Both the position numbers and the translations under genes were made by a program. This document shows, one piece after another, positions 19,088 to 27,251 of a stretch of 64,000 bases of DNA. The stretch's first letter is position 1. Every line of letters starts with the position of its first letter. The DNA is from Burkholderia cenocepacia (lineage in GTDB: Bacteria > Pseudomonadota > Gammaproteobacteria > Burkholderiales > Burkholderiaceae). The stretch is taken from the NCBI RefSeq assembly GCF_014211915.1, contig NZ_CP060041.1:310001-374000 (forward strand), in the 5' to 3' direction. Under the pieces are notes generated by a model. That model was not told the origin of the DNA, did not search any database, and saw nothing but the letters and a program-made list of their open reading frames with translations.

Positions 19088-19421
19088 CGCCTTCCCCCTG
19101 TTGAGTTCGAAGATGCTACCTCAACATTTTTCTCGCCGTTTAGATGCACGTCTCCAGAGGCCGACGTTTTATTAGTGGCGACATACAGGGCCGATTCGCG
19201 ACTGGCGACGCTTCGGATAGCGATGGTCAGCAATTCACGTAGGTATGTCGAGCGTCCCTTCCTGGCCGTATGCCGCCCGACGCGTTCGGCTGTAGTCGAC
19301 CCACAAGGAGCAGTCGAGATCGCGGAAAGCCGACATTCGCGCCATCGCTTTACTACATGTAGCCGGTGATATGGCGCTTGCGACTGTCCGGAGCCGCAAG
19401 CCGCACCGGCATTGGATTTCG
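19088..19421. other. Intergenic stretch between HisRS-like gene and MFS gene
   Basis: No gene is seen. A 7-bp inverted repeat TGTTGAG/CTCAACA with a 14-base spacer (19099-19126) lies directly upstream of the MFS start. It could be an operator for that gene; followed by TTTTT on the plus strand it also resembles a terminator, but no plus-strand gene ends here. Confidence 0.45.
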
Positions 19422-20063
19422 CTACACGAGCCCCTGAGCGGTCATCGCTAACAATAGTCGCTCAGCGCCGATGCCGAAACCGGCTCCCTGCTGATAGGCG
19501 CCGCCACCCACCACTTGCTGTTGGGCTCCGAGTTCGGTACAGCGTATTTCGAAGCCCCGACCGTTCAGATAGTAGCTGAGGCCTCTGCGGGCCGAATCGT
19601 CGATTTCATAGCGGAGGCCGAGTGAATCAAAAAAGCCGAGCGCCACCTCCCGACTGCGTTTGAGGGCGGATTCCGGGTTGGGGCATAGATACTCAAATCC
19701 TAGTTGGGAGAATTCGCGGTAGCGACCGGCTTGAGGTCGTTCATAGCGGTAGCATCGAGCGATATAAAACAACATCCGCTCCCGTTGTCGGCCCAGCAGC
19801 TCGCTGCATCGCTCCTGGAACAGCGCCGTTGCCTCAGGAATCAGGCAGCAAGCGCGTCCCTTCTTATCGGGAAAGGCCCACATCTGGCCGATGATCTCGC
19901 TACCCCGGCTTTTTGAATGAATGTATCTTGCGACCACAACGCCGGGACAATCGCCTCCTCTGCTCCAGCGTTAATGAAGATAGCTCCGGAATTGGGTTTC
20001 CAGAGCGCGAATTTGTGCAGCTTCCTCGCCAACGATGAAACGTGTTCCGCGAATCATGGTCAT
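19422..20063 (-). pseudogene. Short histidyl-tRNA-synthetase-like (class II core) gene with two indels
   Basis: Conceptually about 214 residues covering only the class II catalytic core of histidyl-tRNA synthetase: motif 2 region RCYRYERPQAGRYREFSQLGFE and motif 3 region GFGIGAERLLLAM are intact, and no anticodon-binding domain follows. Translation from the ATG at 20063 (GAGGAG before it) meets TAA after 30 residues because of one extra T at 19971-19974. The correct frame is regained by a missing G in the run at 19902-19907. Both are homopolymer-type single-base indels that cancel, so this is either a recent pseudogene or a sequencing error. Stand-alone cores like this act as HisZ-type regulators or in natural-product amino acid activation. 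The histidine-rich leader upstream supports a histidine link. Confidence 0.75.
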
Positions 20064-20080
20064 GAAAGTCTCCTCGGGGT

Positions 20081-20110
20081 GAAAAATAAAAAAGGCGCCG
20101 TAGGCGCCTT
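20081..20110 (-). terminator. Intrinsic terminator of the histidine attenuator
   Basis: On the minus strand AAGGCGCC, a three-base loop, GGCGCCTT, then TTTTATTTTT: a perfect 8-bp GC-rich stem with U-run. It lies between the leader peptide stop (20155) and the ribosome binding site of the HisRS-like gene, so it can only act as a regulated terminator in that gene's own leader. Confidence 0.85.
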
Positions 20111-20154
20111 GGTCGTTTGTACAGGAAGGGGAAACTGCAACCCCGGATGTCCTG

Positions 20155-20244
20155 CTATGGACGTAACGAACCACGGCGCATCGAGTGACGACCGTGATGA
20201 TGACGAGATTGGTTCGGGACGTTACGGAGTTCCATGCTGGCCAT
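20155..20244 (-). CDS. Histidine-rich leader peptide (his-type attenuator)
   Basis: A 29-codon open frame starting MASMELRNVPNQS and continuing RHHHGRH before SMRRGSLRP and a TAG stop. Four His codons in six (CAT CAT CAC ... CAC) just ahead of a terminator hairpin is the pattern of his operon attenuation, where ribosome stalling at His codons under low charged tRNA-His prevents the terminator. GCGCC soon after the His codons (20173-20178) can pair with GGCGC of the terminator arm, giving a possible antiterminator. The peptide could also start at the second Met (20235). No good ribosome binding site is visible. Confidence 0.65.
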   Translation of the reverse strand: MASMELRNVPNQSRHHHGRHSMRRGSLRP

Positions 20245-20559
20245 ATTGGCACATTAATTTTGATTTGTGAACCGATCCACATGTCTCGGAGGCCCCGACG
20301 TGATCTCAAGGACCAAAACGAGTCACGTGGCTAAAGATCGTCGACAGTCTATCCTCTGTTGCCGACCGACCGGTTCTGGCCGAACATGGCCGGCCAATGC
20401 TCTGCAATGTGCGGCCGTCGCAGTTCGACCCGCTGTAGCCATTGGATGCCTCGGCAACTCAACGGCAAGGTTCAGTGCCAAGCTGATCTTCGGATGTCCA
20501 ACTGCATGCACCGGCGAAGATCCTCGGACATTAGCACTGATGGGCTGTTACTCCGCGCT
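20245..20559. other. Intergenic stretch upstream of the leader peptide
   Basis: Presumably holds the promoter of the attenuated transcript; TTCACA and CAATAT spaced 17 bp apart just before the leader are possible -35 and -10 boxes. The rest is repeat-like sequence around the GGCCG-rich element at 20374-20395. No protein gene is supported. Confidence 0.4.
20374..20395 (+). repeat. Dispersed GGCCG-rich element, copy 2
   Basis: Differs from the copy at 17623-17644 only at the two central positions (AT instead of GC) and has the same orientation. Together they flank the low-GC MFS/HisRS-like segment. Confidence 0.5.
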
Positions 20560-21522
20560 TTAGTAACGGACTGCGCAAGTGGCCGTCCCGGGCTGCCCTT
20601 TACTCTCTTGACGCGGCGTCAAGAGCCGTTCAAGCAGATCGGCGCTGTCTAGTTGCGCAATCCACCAGTTTAAAGCGTTCCCTACCTTGTCCTCGCGCCA
20701 AGCGAGGTAGCCATTCGTGAACTCGCGCACACCCACAATGCGACGCGCGACCAGCCTGCCTTCGTGTATCGGTTCTTTCGCTACGAAATCAGGCAGCATC
20801 CCGACAGCGATACCTTCACACAGTGCTTGCAGTTTAGCTGCGAGCGTCGGCACGATGACCAGTGGCTGTCCGTCACGGGTGGCCACAGATTGCCGTTGCA
20901 GTTCGCGAGAAGTGTCACTGATGACAACGCCTCGATATCCTGCGATCGTTTCGCTCTCCAACGGCTCGGGGATGCGGGCGAGTGGATGGTCCGGAGCCAC
21001 GACAAAAACGTGCCGGAGAGTTCCGATTGGCCGGGCCGCTATATTGGCGGCATGCGGCGGCTCGCCGAACGCCCCTATCGCGAGATCGGCACGCCGCGTA
21101 ACCAGGGCATCCCACACGCCCCCAAGCACCTCGGTGGAAAGACTTAGCTGGGTATTCATCTCCAGGTCGTAGAAGGCATGGACATATGGCCATAAGGACT
21201 GGATTGGCAAGATTGCATCGACGCATAGTCGAAGCTCCGATTCCCAACTGTCTCGAATGCCTTTTGCTTTGGCCTCCAGGTGTCGAGCCGCGTCTAAAAG
21301 TCGACGCCCATCTTCCACAACAGCACGACCCGCTTCCGTGAGTCTCGTCCGTCTGCCGCTGCGATCGAACAGCTCGACATCCATGTCGCTTTCCAGCTTT
21401 TGCACAAGGTAAGTGAGCGTGGACGGAACTCTATGCAACAACTCGGCCGCCTCGGCGAATGTACCGGTCCGGTCAATTGCATCCAAAACTTCGAGAACTT
21501 CAAATGACAGCTTGGTCGCCAT
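20560..21522 (-). CDS. LysR-family transcriptional regulator
   Basis: A 320-residue LysR protein of the YhaJ/PunR-like subgroup. The helix-turn-helix is in residues 5-62 (GTFAEAAELLHRVPSTLTYLVQKLE), and the effector domain runs from about 92 (LRLCVDAILPIQSLWPYVHAFY). The C-terminal 20 residues after ERLLTPRQESKG look non-conserved. A 21-bp palindrome with 10-base arms (20605-20625) lies inside the 3' end of the gene. Its composition is closer to the MFS island than to the chromosome average. No divergent target gene is adjacent. Confidence 0.9.
   Translation of the reverse strand: MATKLSFEVLEVLDAIDRTGTFAEAAELLHRVPSTLTYLVQKLESDMDVELFDRSGRRTRLTEAGRAVVEDGRRLLDAARHLEAKAKGIRDSWESELRLCVDAILPIQSLWPYVHAFYDLEMNTQLSLSTEVLGGVWDALVTRRADLAIGAFGEPPHAANIAARPIGTLRHVFVVAPDHPLARIPEPLESETIAGYRGVVISDTSRELQRQSVATRDGQPLVIVPTLAAKLQALCEGIAVGMLPDFVAKEPIHEGRLVARRIVGVREFTNGYLAWREDKVGNALNWWIAQLDSADLLERLLTPRQESKGQPGTATCAVRY
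20605..20625. repeat. Perfect 21-bp palindrome in the LysR 3' end
   Basis: CTCTTGACGC, one base, then GCGTCAAGAG. The two arms are exact reverse complements. It lies in the coding sequence for LERLLTPRQESK. It could be a protein binding site or a hairpin near the stop codon; no U-run follows on the minus strand. Confidence 0.5.
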
Positions 21523-22339
21523 GCAGCATCCTTAGATACTTCTATCGTTCACAGGCTTCACCGCGACGGCCGAGCGGCTTTGCCGCAGCAACGCTTCCAT
21601 GCGGTTGCCCAACCTTTCGGGACTCGCTCGGATGCTGATCAAATGGACAAAGGCGATGTCGTCCCTGACTCGGATGCTCTCGTTGACGAAGCATCCGGCC
21701 ACTCAATGGTCATTGCGGCAAGAGTCTAAGGTACACGCTGCCGTTTGTCTGCTCGTGGCGTGACGCACAGTCAGCCAGGCGCATGATTCCGCTCGCGTCA
21801 ATTTAGTTGTCGCCCCGCCAGCGCAGCCACGGGCCGTTTATCGGTAGCGGCGAGCGGCGACCGAGTCGCATTCCGGGTCAAGCGCCACGGCATCGACCGG
21901 TGTCCGGTGTGCGTGTCCCAAGACGATCGGACGCGCCCATATTCGCGCCTTCGCGTTCAGGGCGTGGCGTGCCGCGACGGATACGATTGGCACGCGTGAG
22001 TCCGTTGGCAAGGTACAGTCGACGTTCGAATGGCTGCTTGAGAGCGATTGCCTAGGACTGTCGAGGCCGACTGCTGCCCGACACAGGCGGCAACAGCCGA
22101 CCCAGAACGGGCCTTCAGATTTATCCAAAGCGGCCAATCGTTGTGACCTGCGGCGGGATTTTATAGCCTCGCTCGATGAGTATCTTGGCCTCGGCGCGAC
22201 TGCGGAATCATTCCCGATTAAATCGCTTCTCCCGCAGCGTGCCGTTGGAACCTTCAACGGAGTCGTTCTGCCAAGGGCGGCAAGAACGGACACAGCGTGT
22301 ACGATCTGGTCTTCAAGAAAACCATCCAAGGAGAGAGGA
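21523..22339. other. Gene-poor stretch with transposase debris
   Basis: About 800 bp without an intact gene. It holds an IS3-family transposase fragment (22121-22276) and a diverged copy of the GGCCG-rich element near 21831-21865. Open frames across it have no protein-like composition. Confidence 0.55.
22121..22276 (-). mobile_element. IS3-family transposase remnant (C-terminal end, broken)
   Basis: The minus strand encodes PWQNDSVEGSNGTLREKRFNRE, a stop (22208-22210), then FRSRAEAKILIERG in the same frame, ending at TAA 22121. This matches the last part of an IS3-group DDE transposase (PWQNGxxESFNGxxRxExLN ... FxSxxEAxxxIExW) with a premature stop and a diverged tail. No inverted repeats or upstream transposase sequence were found, so it is a relic. 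Confidence 0.7.
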
Positions 22340-22573
22340 ATGAATCCGGAACAGGCCCGAGCCGAAGAAACCCAGGCGATGGAGCGCATGGTGGCCGCCA
22401 CGCTGCGCGTGCAGAGTACGTTCGCCTCGATGCAGAAGCAATTTCCGCCGCAAGGCAGCGGCGAGCCTTCGCCGTTCGCGCTGCAAACCTTTGATGCCGC
22501 CCTGCAGGAACTTGAAGACGCACAGGCCGCGTTCGATGCGCTGCTGAACGATCTGATCGACGGTAACCGCTAA
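22340..22573 (+). CDS. Small hypothetical protein
   Basis: A 77-residue acidic, alpha-helical protein without cysteines, signal peptide or membrane segment. The strong ribosome binding site AAGGAGAGAGG before the ATG supports expression. The pattern of alanine, glutamate and leucine suggests a helical hairpin or coiled coil (residues 1-30 and 47-75) separated by a QFPPQGSGEPSP linker. It stands alone between the transposase debris and the kinase gene at 22712. I recognise no family. Confidence 0.7.
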   Translation: MNPEQARAEETQAMERMVAATLRVQSTFASMQKQFPPQGSGEPSPFALQTFDAALQELEDAQAAFDALLNDLIDGNR

Positions 22574-22711
22574 AGGCTACGCCCTTATCCGCACCGATTG
22601 CCGACGATCTAAAAAGCTGTGTCGAACGGCCGTTCTTGGCCGGTAGCGGCCTCTCGCCACCGCCGACCGCAAGCCCGACGGCGAATCATCCCCCGATCCG
22701 CGCTTCCCGCT

Positions 22712-23833
22712 TCATACACCTCTCGGCAGCCGCACCGCAAACACGGTTTCCGTCTGATCGGACCGCGCGTCGATCCGGCCGCGATGCGCCTTGGCGATTT
22801 CCCTCGCGATGAACAAGCCGAGCCCCAGGCCGGCATCGTCACCCTTCCTTCCCTGACGCTCTTCCCCGCGCTCGAGCGGATCGAAAATGCGGTCGAGCGT
22901 GCGCGGATCGATCGCCGGCCCGCTGTTGCCGACCTCGACGAACACTTCATCGCCGGTCGCCGTGGCCACCACCCGCACCGGTGTATCGCGCGCGCCATAC
23001 TTGATGGCATTGCTCACCAGGTTGCTCAGCAGCTGCTGCATTCGCTGGTCGTCCCATTCGCCCCGGAGATCGCCGCGCATATCGACGGTAATTTCGCGAT
23101 CCGGATGACCGGCCCGCAACTCGTCCACCACATTGTCGAGCACATGTGCGAGATCGATATTGCGGGGAACGACGTTGATGCCCAGCCCGAGCTGGGTTCG
23201 ATTGAAATCGCAGAGATCGTCGAGAAGGCCCTGCATGCGGCCGCCGCTTCTGATCAGCCGAGCGGCGGCCTCCGATACGGCCTCACCTGCGTTGAGGGCG
23301 GCAAGATACGACGCCGTGAGCTGGATGGTCTGCAGCGGCGTGCGCATGTCGTGACTCAGCATGCCGAGAAGCAGGTTGCGAGCCTGTTCGACCTGTTCGG
23401 TAAAAAAAGAGACTGATTCGGCCAGCGCTTGATCGATCGCTTCGTTGAAGCGAATCATGTCGTCCATATCGGGCGTGGCCGGCTGACACGCATCGATCCA
23501 CAGCCGCAGCACACTGGCACGCAGCGCCCGATACTCGGCTGCCAGCTGGTTGATGTTGAAGCCCCGCCGGGCGCGCAGAACGGCATGCGTCTGGGCGGCC
23601 GTCTCGCTGGCGTTCGCCGGCTCGGGGGCGCGCCCCAGCGATTTTTCGTGTTGCGCTTCCCGCGTTTGCGGGGTCGCGATGTCCTTGGCGACGGCGATCA
23701 GGATTTCGCGAGCATGGTCGCGTAGCCCCTGCGAGTTCATGTGCCTCGCGGCCGGTAACAGCGTGGCGGCAAACGCTTCCCACTGCACCAGGATCGTTTC
23801 CATGTTCCGTACGATGAAATCAGCAAGACGCAT
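22712..23833 (-). CDS. Sensor histidine kinase with RsbR-type N-terminal domain
   Basis: A 373-residue soluble kinase. The N-terminal part (about 1-155) resembles the RsbT co-antagonist/RsbRD helical sensing domain (FIVRNMETILVQWEAFAATL). The HisKA domain has the phospho-acceptor His in LLGMLSHDMRTPLQTI, and the HATPase has NAIKYGA (N box), GDDAGLGLGLFIAREI (G box). No membrane segments. The ATG at 23833 follows GAGGGG; an upstream start at 23890 has none. No response regulator is adjacent on this strand, so it is an orphan kinase. Confidence 0.9.
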   Translation of the reverse strand: MRLADFIVRNMETILVQWEAFAATLLPAARHMNSQGLRDHAREILIAVAKDIATPQTREAQHEKSLGRAPEPANASETAAQTHAVLRARRGFNINQLAAEYRALRASVLRLWIDACQPATPDMDDMIRFNEAIDQALAESVSFFTEQVEQARNLLLGMLSHDMRTPLQTIQLTASYLAALNAGEAVSEAAARLIRSGGRMQGLLDDLCDFNRTQLGLGINVVPRNIDLAHVLDNVVDELRAGHPDREITVDMRGDLRGEWDDQRMQQLLSNLVSNAIKYGARDTPVRVVATATGDEVFVEVGNSGPAIDPRTLDRIFDPLERGEERQGRKGDDAGLGLGLFIAREIAKAHRGRIDARSDQTETVFAVRLPRGV

Positions 23834-24228
23834 ATCGCCCCTCACAACGGAATGAACGTTGGACGCTTCTGTCGAACCGCACGATATCACTGAATAACAG
23901 CGTTATCCGACGATTCGATCGCCGCCGTCGTCATTTCCGGCTGCACGGGCGGCGAACGCCCGGCGGCCAGGGCCCGGCGGGCCTGACGATTCCGGATGCA
24001 CCATGGTCCTTTTCAGGGCCGAAGTAGGCTTCGATTCGCACGCCCGTCACGTCGGGCGGCCAGCATCGCCGATAATCGATGCGCGTCACCCCCGTTCTGC
24101 CGGACGCCGTCTTTCGGTTGCCGCGGCACCGGCAGCACGAACCTTGCTTCGCGCCCGTTCGACTTCCATCCTACGGTGGAGTCGGCCGCCTCTTCCCGCC
24201 ACGGCCGGCCACCGGCACGAAACTGCAC
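23834..24228. other. Divergent intergenic region, kinase/esterase
   Basis: No gene is supported. A short dyad ATAAC-AGC-GTTAT (23894-23906) lies about 60 bp upstream of the kinase start and may be part of its promoter control. The rest appears unstructured. Confidence 0.4.
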
Positions 24229-25350
24229 ATGCCCAGGAAAAAATCCAGCCTCTGGCTGCGGCATCTCGAACTGTTTTCCATCGCGACCGGTGCGCGGCCG
24301 AAGAAGCGGGCCGGCAAGCCGCGACCGGCCGCCCAAAAAACCGCCGCGAAGGCCGCTCAACGGCCCGCCAAGCCGGCCGCCCCCGCTCGCGCCCGCGCCG
24401 CCAAACGGACAGGTGCCACGCATACCGCACGCACACCGTCGGCCCAACCGCCCGGCACCTGGCTGCGCTCGTTTCATTCCGCCGGTCCGAGTGCCGGCCG
24501 GCTCGTGAACCATCTTGCGTATGCGCTGTATCTTCCCACCGCACCCGCCAAGACAGCGGGCATGCCGGCGGTCGTCATGCTGCACGGCTGCAAGCAGACC
24601 GCCGAATCGTTCGCCACGGGCACGCGCATCTGCCGTCTGGCCGAGCGCGCGGGGTTCGCCGTGCTCTTTCCCGAACAGGCCAAGACGACCCATGCGCACC
24701 GCTGCTGGCACTGGCATGGCGACGCGACCGAGTCCGAAGCCGCGGCCGTCGCGTCGCTGGTCGACGCCATCGTGCGGCGCCACGGCTTCGATCGCGACCG
24801 GATCTACGTGGCCGGCCTGTCCGCCGGCGCCGGGCTCGCCGCCGCGCTGGCGCTCCGGTATCCCGACCGTTTCGCGGCCGTCGGCCTGCACTCCGGCCCG
24901 GCCATCGCGCCGCCGTCGTCGACGATGGCCGCGATGAGCCTGATGCGTCGCGGCCTCCGCGACGATCCGGTCGCCGCGCTCGACGCGTGCGCCGACGTCG
25001 CGTCCTATCCCGGCATGCCGGCCCTCGTCATCCACGGCGCGCTCGATACCGTCGTGACCGACCGGAACGCGACGCAGCTCGGCATCGCGTTCGCGCGGCT
25101 CAACCGGCTCGTCGACGAACACGGGGCGATCCGCATTGGCGAGCAACGCAGCTACGCGCAGGACGATGCGGACTACGTCGATTATCTGAAGAGCGGCCGG
25201 CTGGTCGTCAGGGTGTGCATCGTCCGCCGGCTGCCGCATGCATGGAGCGGCGGAGACCCGAGCGAGCCGTTCCATTCCGCCAAGGGGCCGGACGCGACCG
25301 CGATGTTCTGGCATTTCTTTCGTCGTCAGCGCCGCAAGCGATTGGCGTGA
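24229..25350 (+). CDS. PHB depolymerase family esterase
   Basis: A 373-residue esterase of the PhaZ/LpqC-like (esterase_phb) family, alpha/beta-hydrolase fold. The oxyanion-side HGCKQTAESF and the nucleophile Ser in GLSAGAGLA (near 200) are present, with an Asp in HGALDT and a His in RLPHAWSGG. The first 75 residues are a Lys/Arg/Ala/Pro-rich low-complexity region, also seen in Burkholderia homologues; it is not a signal peptide. It may act on short-chain-length polyhydroxyalkanoate or feruloyl-type esters. Divergent from the kinase at 22712 and convergent with the MHYT kinase. Confidence 0.9.
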   Translation: MPRKKSSLWLRHLELFSIATGARPKKRAGKPRPAAQKTAAKAAQRPAKPAAPARARAAKRTGATHTARTPSAQPPGTWLRSFHSAGPSAGRLVNHLAYALYLPTAPAKTAGMPAVVMLHGCKQTAESFATGTRICRLAERAGFAVLFPEQAKTTHAHRCWHWHGDATESEAAAVASLVDAIVRRHGFDRDRIYVAGLSAGAGLAAALALRYPDRFAAVGLHSGPAIAPPSSTMAAMSLMRRGLRDDPVAALDACADVASYPGMPALVIHGALDTVVTDRNATQLGIAFARLNRLVDEHGAIRIGEQRSYAQDDADYVDYLKSGRLVVRVCIVRRLPHAWSGGDPSEPFHSAKGPDATAMFWHFFRRQRRKRLA

Positions 25351-25397
25351 CGCATGACGCTCGCAGCGGCCGCTCGCGAGCGGCCGCCGTCACGACG

Positions 25398-27167
25398 TCA
25401 AACCCGCTGCTCCAGCGCTGCCGCGTTCGTGCGCTCGCCGGCACGCCGAACCGGCAACCGTATCCGGAACGTCGTGCCGCGCCCCGGCTCGCTGGTCACG
25501 TCGATGGTGCCGCGATGACGCTCGACGATGCCGTGCGATACCGACAGCCCGAGCCCCGTGCCCTGCCCGACCGGTTTCGTGGTGAAGAACGGATCGAAGA
25601 TCCGCCGGACGACGTCGGGCGTCATGCCGGCACCGGTATCGCTGATCGCGATCGACACCTGATCGCCGTCGCACGACGTGCGGATCGTGATCACGCCGCG
25701 CTCCGGAATCGCCTGCGCCGCGTTGACCAGCAGGTTCATGAAGACCTGGTTCAATTGCGACGGCAGGCATTCGACGTGCGGGACATCGCCGTAATCGCGC
25801 ACGATGTCGGCCTTGTACTTGAGCTCGTTGTGGACGACGTTGAGCGTGCTCTCGAGGCCCGCATGCAGATCGACCACGCTCCATTCGTCGCTGGCCGGCC
25901 GGGAAAAATCGCGCAGGTCCTGCACGATGCGTCGCACGCGCAGCGCGCCGTCGATCGACTCGTCGATCAGCATCGCGATCTCGTCGCGGACGTAGTCGAG
26001 ATCCGCCGCGCGGTGCACGGCCGTCAGCGCATCGCGGGTAGCCGGATCGAGCTGCGGCAGCGCGGCTTCATGCGCGGCGACCACGTCGAGCAGGCTGCGC
26101 ACCCACGTCTTCAACGTATTGAGGTTCGCGCTGACGAAGCCGATCGGATTGTTGATCTCGTGCGCGACGCCGGCCGCGAGCTGGCCGATCGACGCGAGTT
26201 TCTCCGACTGCAGCAACTGCTCGTGGGTTTCCTCGAGCGCATGCAGCAGGCGCCGCTGTTCGTCCTTCTCCTGTTCGAGCAGCGCGTGCGCGGCCTTGCG
26301 CTCGTCGATCTCGGCCGCCATGTTCTCGCGCGTGCGTTGCAGCATCTGCGTCGTTTGCTCGTAGCTGTACAGCGCGCGTTCGAGTTCGCCGGTTCGCACC
26401 CGCACGAGCCGTTCGAGCGTGTCGGTCATCCCGCGCAGGAAAGTCGTGCGCGCATCGAAGCGGCACACCAGCAGCGTGACGACCAGCGTCGCCATCGTAA
26501 ACAACGCGACGGTGGTCGCGAGCCACGGCGCGTCGACGCCGTTCGCGGCGCCGCACCGCGCATCCGGCGCGAAATGCGCGGCCGCCATCGCCGTGTAGTG
26601 CATGCCGGTAATCGCGAGGCCCATGATGACGGCCGCGCCGATACGTTGCGCGGTCGCGTGGCGCGCCTGCTGCATGCGCAACGCCTGCGCAATCCACAAC
26701 GCGGCCGTCGATGCGATCACCGCGATGCCGATCGATGCAGCGAACAGCCCGGCATCGTAGCGAATGCCGGGCTGCATGTGCATCGCGGCCATCCCCGTGT
26801 AGTGCATGCCGGCGATCCCGCCGCCCATCAGCACGCCGCCCATGCACAGCCGCCGCCAGCCCAGCCGTGCGCGCGTGACGACGTTCAGCGCGAAATACGA
26901 TACGAGCACCGCGATCGCCAGCGACGCGCCGGTTTCCTGCCACGCGTAGCCGAGCGGCACCGGCAACGAAAACGCGAGCATGCCGACGAAATGCATCGAC
27001 CAGATTCCGGTGCCCATCGCCGCCGCGCCGCCGCCGAGCCACGCACGCTTGAGCTTCGGATCGTCGAGCAGCGAGATGAACGCGGCGAGGTCGAGCGTCG
27101 TATACGACGCCAGCGTCGCGATCGCGAGCGACAGCACGACGAGCGGAAGGTTGTAGATGCCATGCAT
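25398..27167 (-). CDS. MHYT-domain membrane sensor histidine kinase
   Basis: A 589-residue inner-membrane kinase. The N-terminal seven-helix MHYT sensor (about 1-235) carries the repeated MHFVGM, MHYTGMAAMHM and MHYTAMAAAHF motifs, thought to bind metal or gas ligands. A coiled coil (about 270-325) leads to the HisKA His in GQLAAGVAHEINNPIG and a HATPase domain (NAAQAI, GAGMTPDV, GTGLGLSVSHGI). The start at 27167 is chosen because the first helix follows directly; the ribosome binding site is weak. It lies 84 bp downstream of the HD-GYP-type response regulator gene in the same direction, and the pair probably forms one system. Confidence 0.92.
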   Translation of the reverse strand: MHGIYNLPLVVLSLAIATLASYTTLDLAAFISLLDDPKLKRAWLGGGAAAMGTGIWSMHFVGMLAFSLPVPLGYAWQETGASLAIAVLVSYFALNVVTRARLGWRRLCMGGVLMGGGIAGMHYTGMAAMHMQPGIRYDAGLFAASIGIAVIASTAALWIAQALRMQQARHATAQRIGAAVIMGLAITGMHYTAMAAAHFAPDARCGAANGVDAPWLATTVALFTMATLVVTLLVCRFDARTTFLRGMTDTLERLVRVRTGELERALYSYEQTTQMLQRTRENMAAEIDERKAAHALLEQEKDEQRRLLHALEETHEQLLQSEKLASIGQLAAGVAHEINNPIGFVSANLNTLKTWVRSLLDVVAAHEAALPQLDPATRDALTAVHRAADLDYVRDEIAMLIDESIDGALRVRRIVQDLRDFSRPASDEWSVVDLHAGLESTLNVVHNELKYKADIVRDYGDVPHVECLPSQLNQVFMNLLVNAAQAIPERGVITIRTSCDGDQVSIAISDTGAGMTPDVVRRIFDPFFTTKPVGQGTGLGLSVSHGIVERHRGTIDVTSEPGRGTTFRIRLPVRRAGERTNAAALEQRV

Positions 27168-27251
27168 GATCGGGCGCCCGCAACGGGTTGAGTGCATCGC
27201 CGCGGCGGGGGCAAGCACCCGTCCCGCGTGCCATCGGGTCGACGTTCGACG

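Noticed and set aside
24003..27191. A 1,062-codon plus-strand frame spanning the esterase and the MHYT kinase
   Set aside because: It runs out of frame through the esterase and antisense through the kinase; composition is that of a shadow frame.
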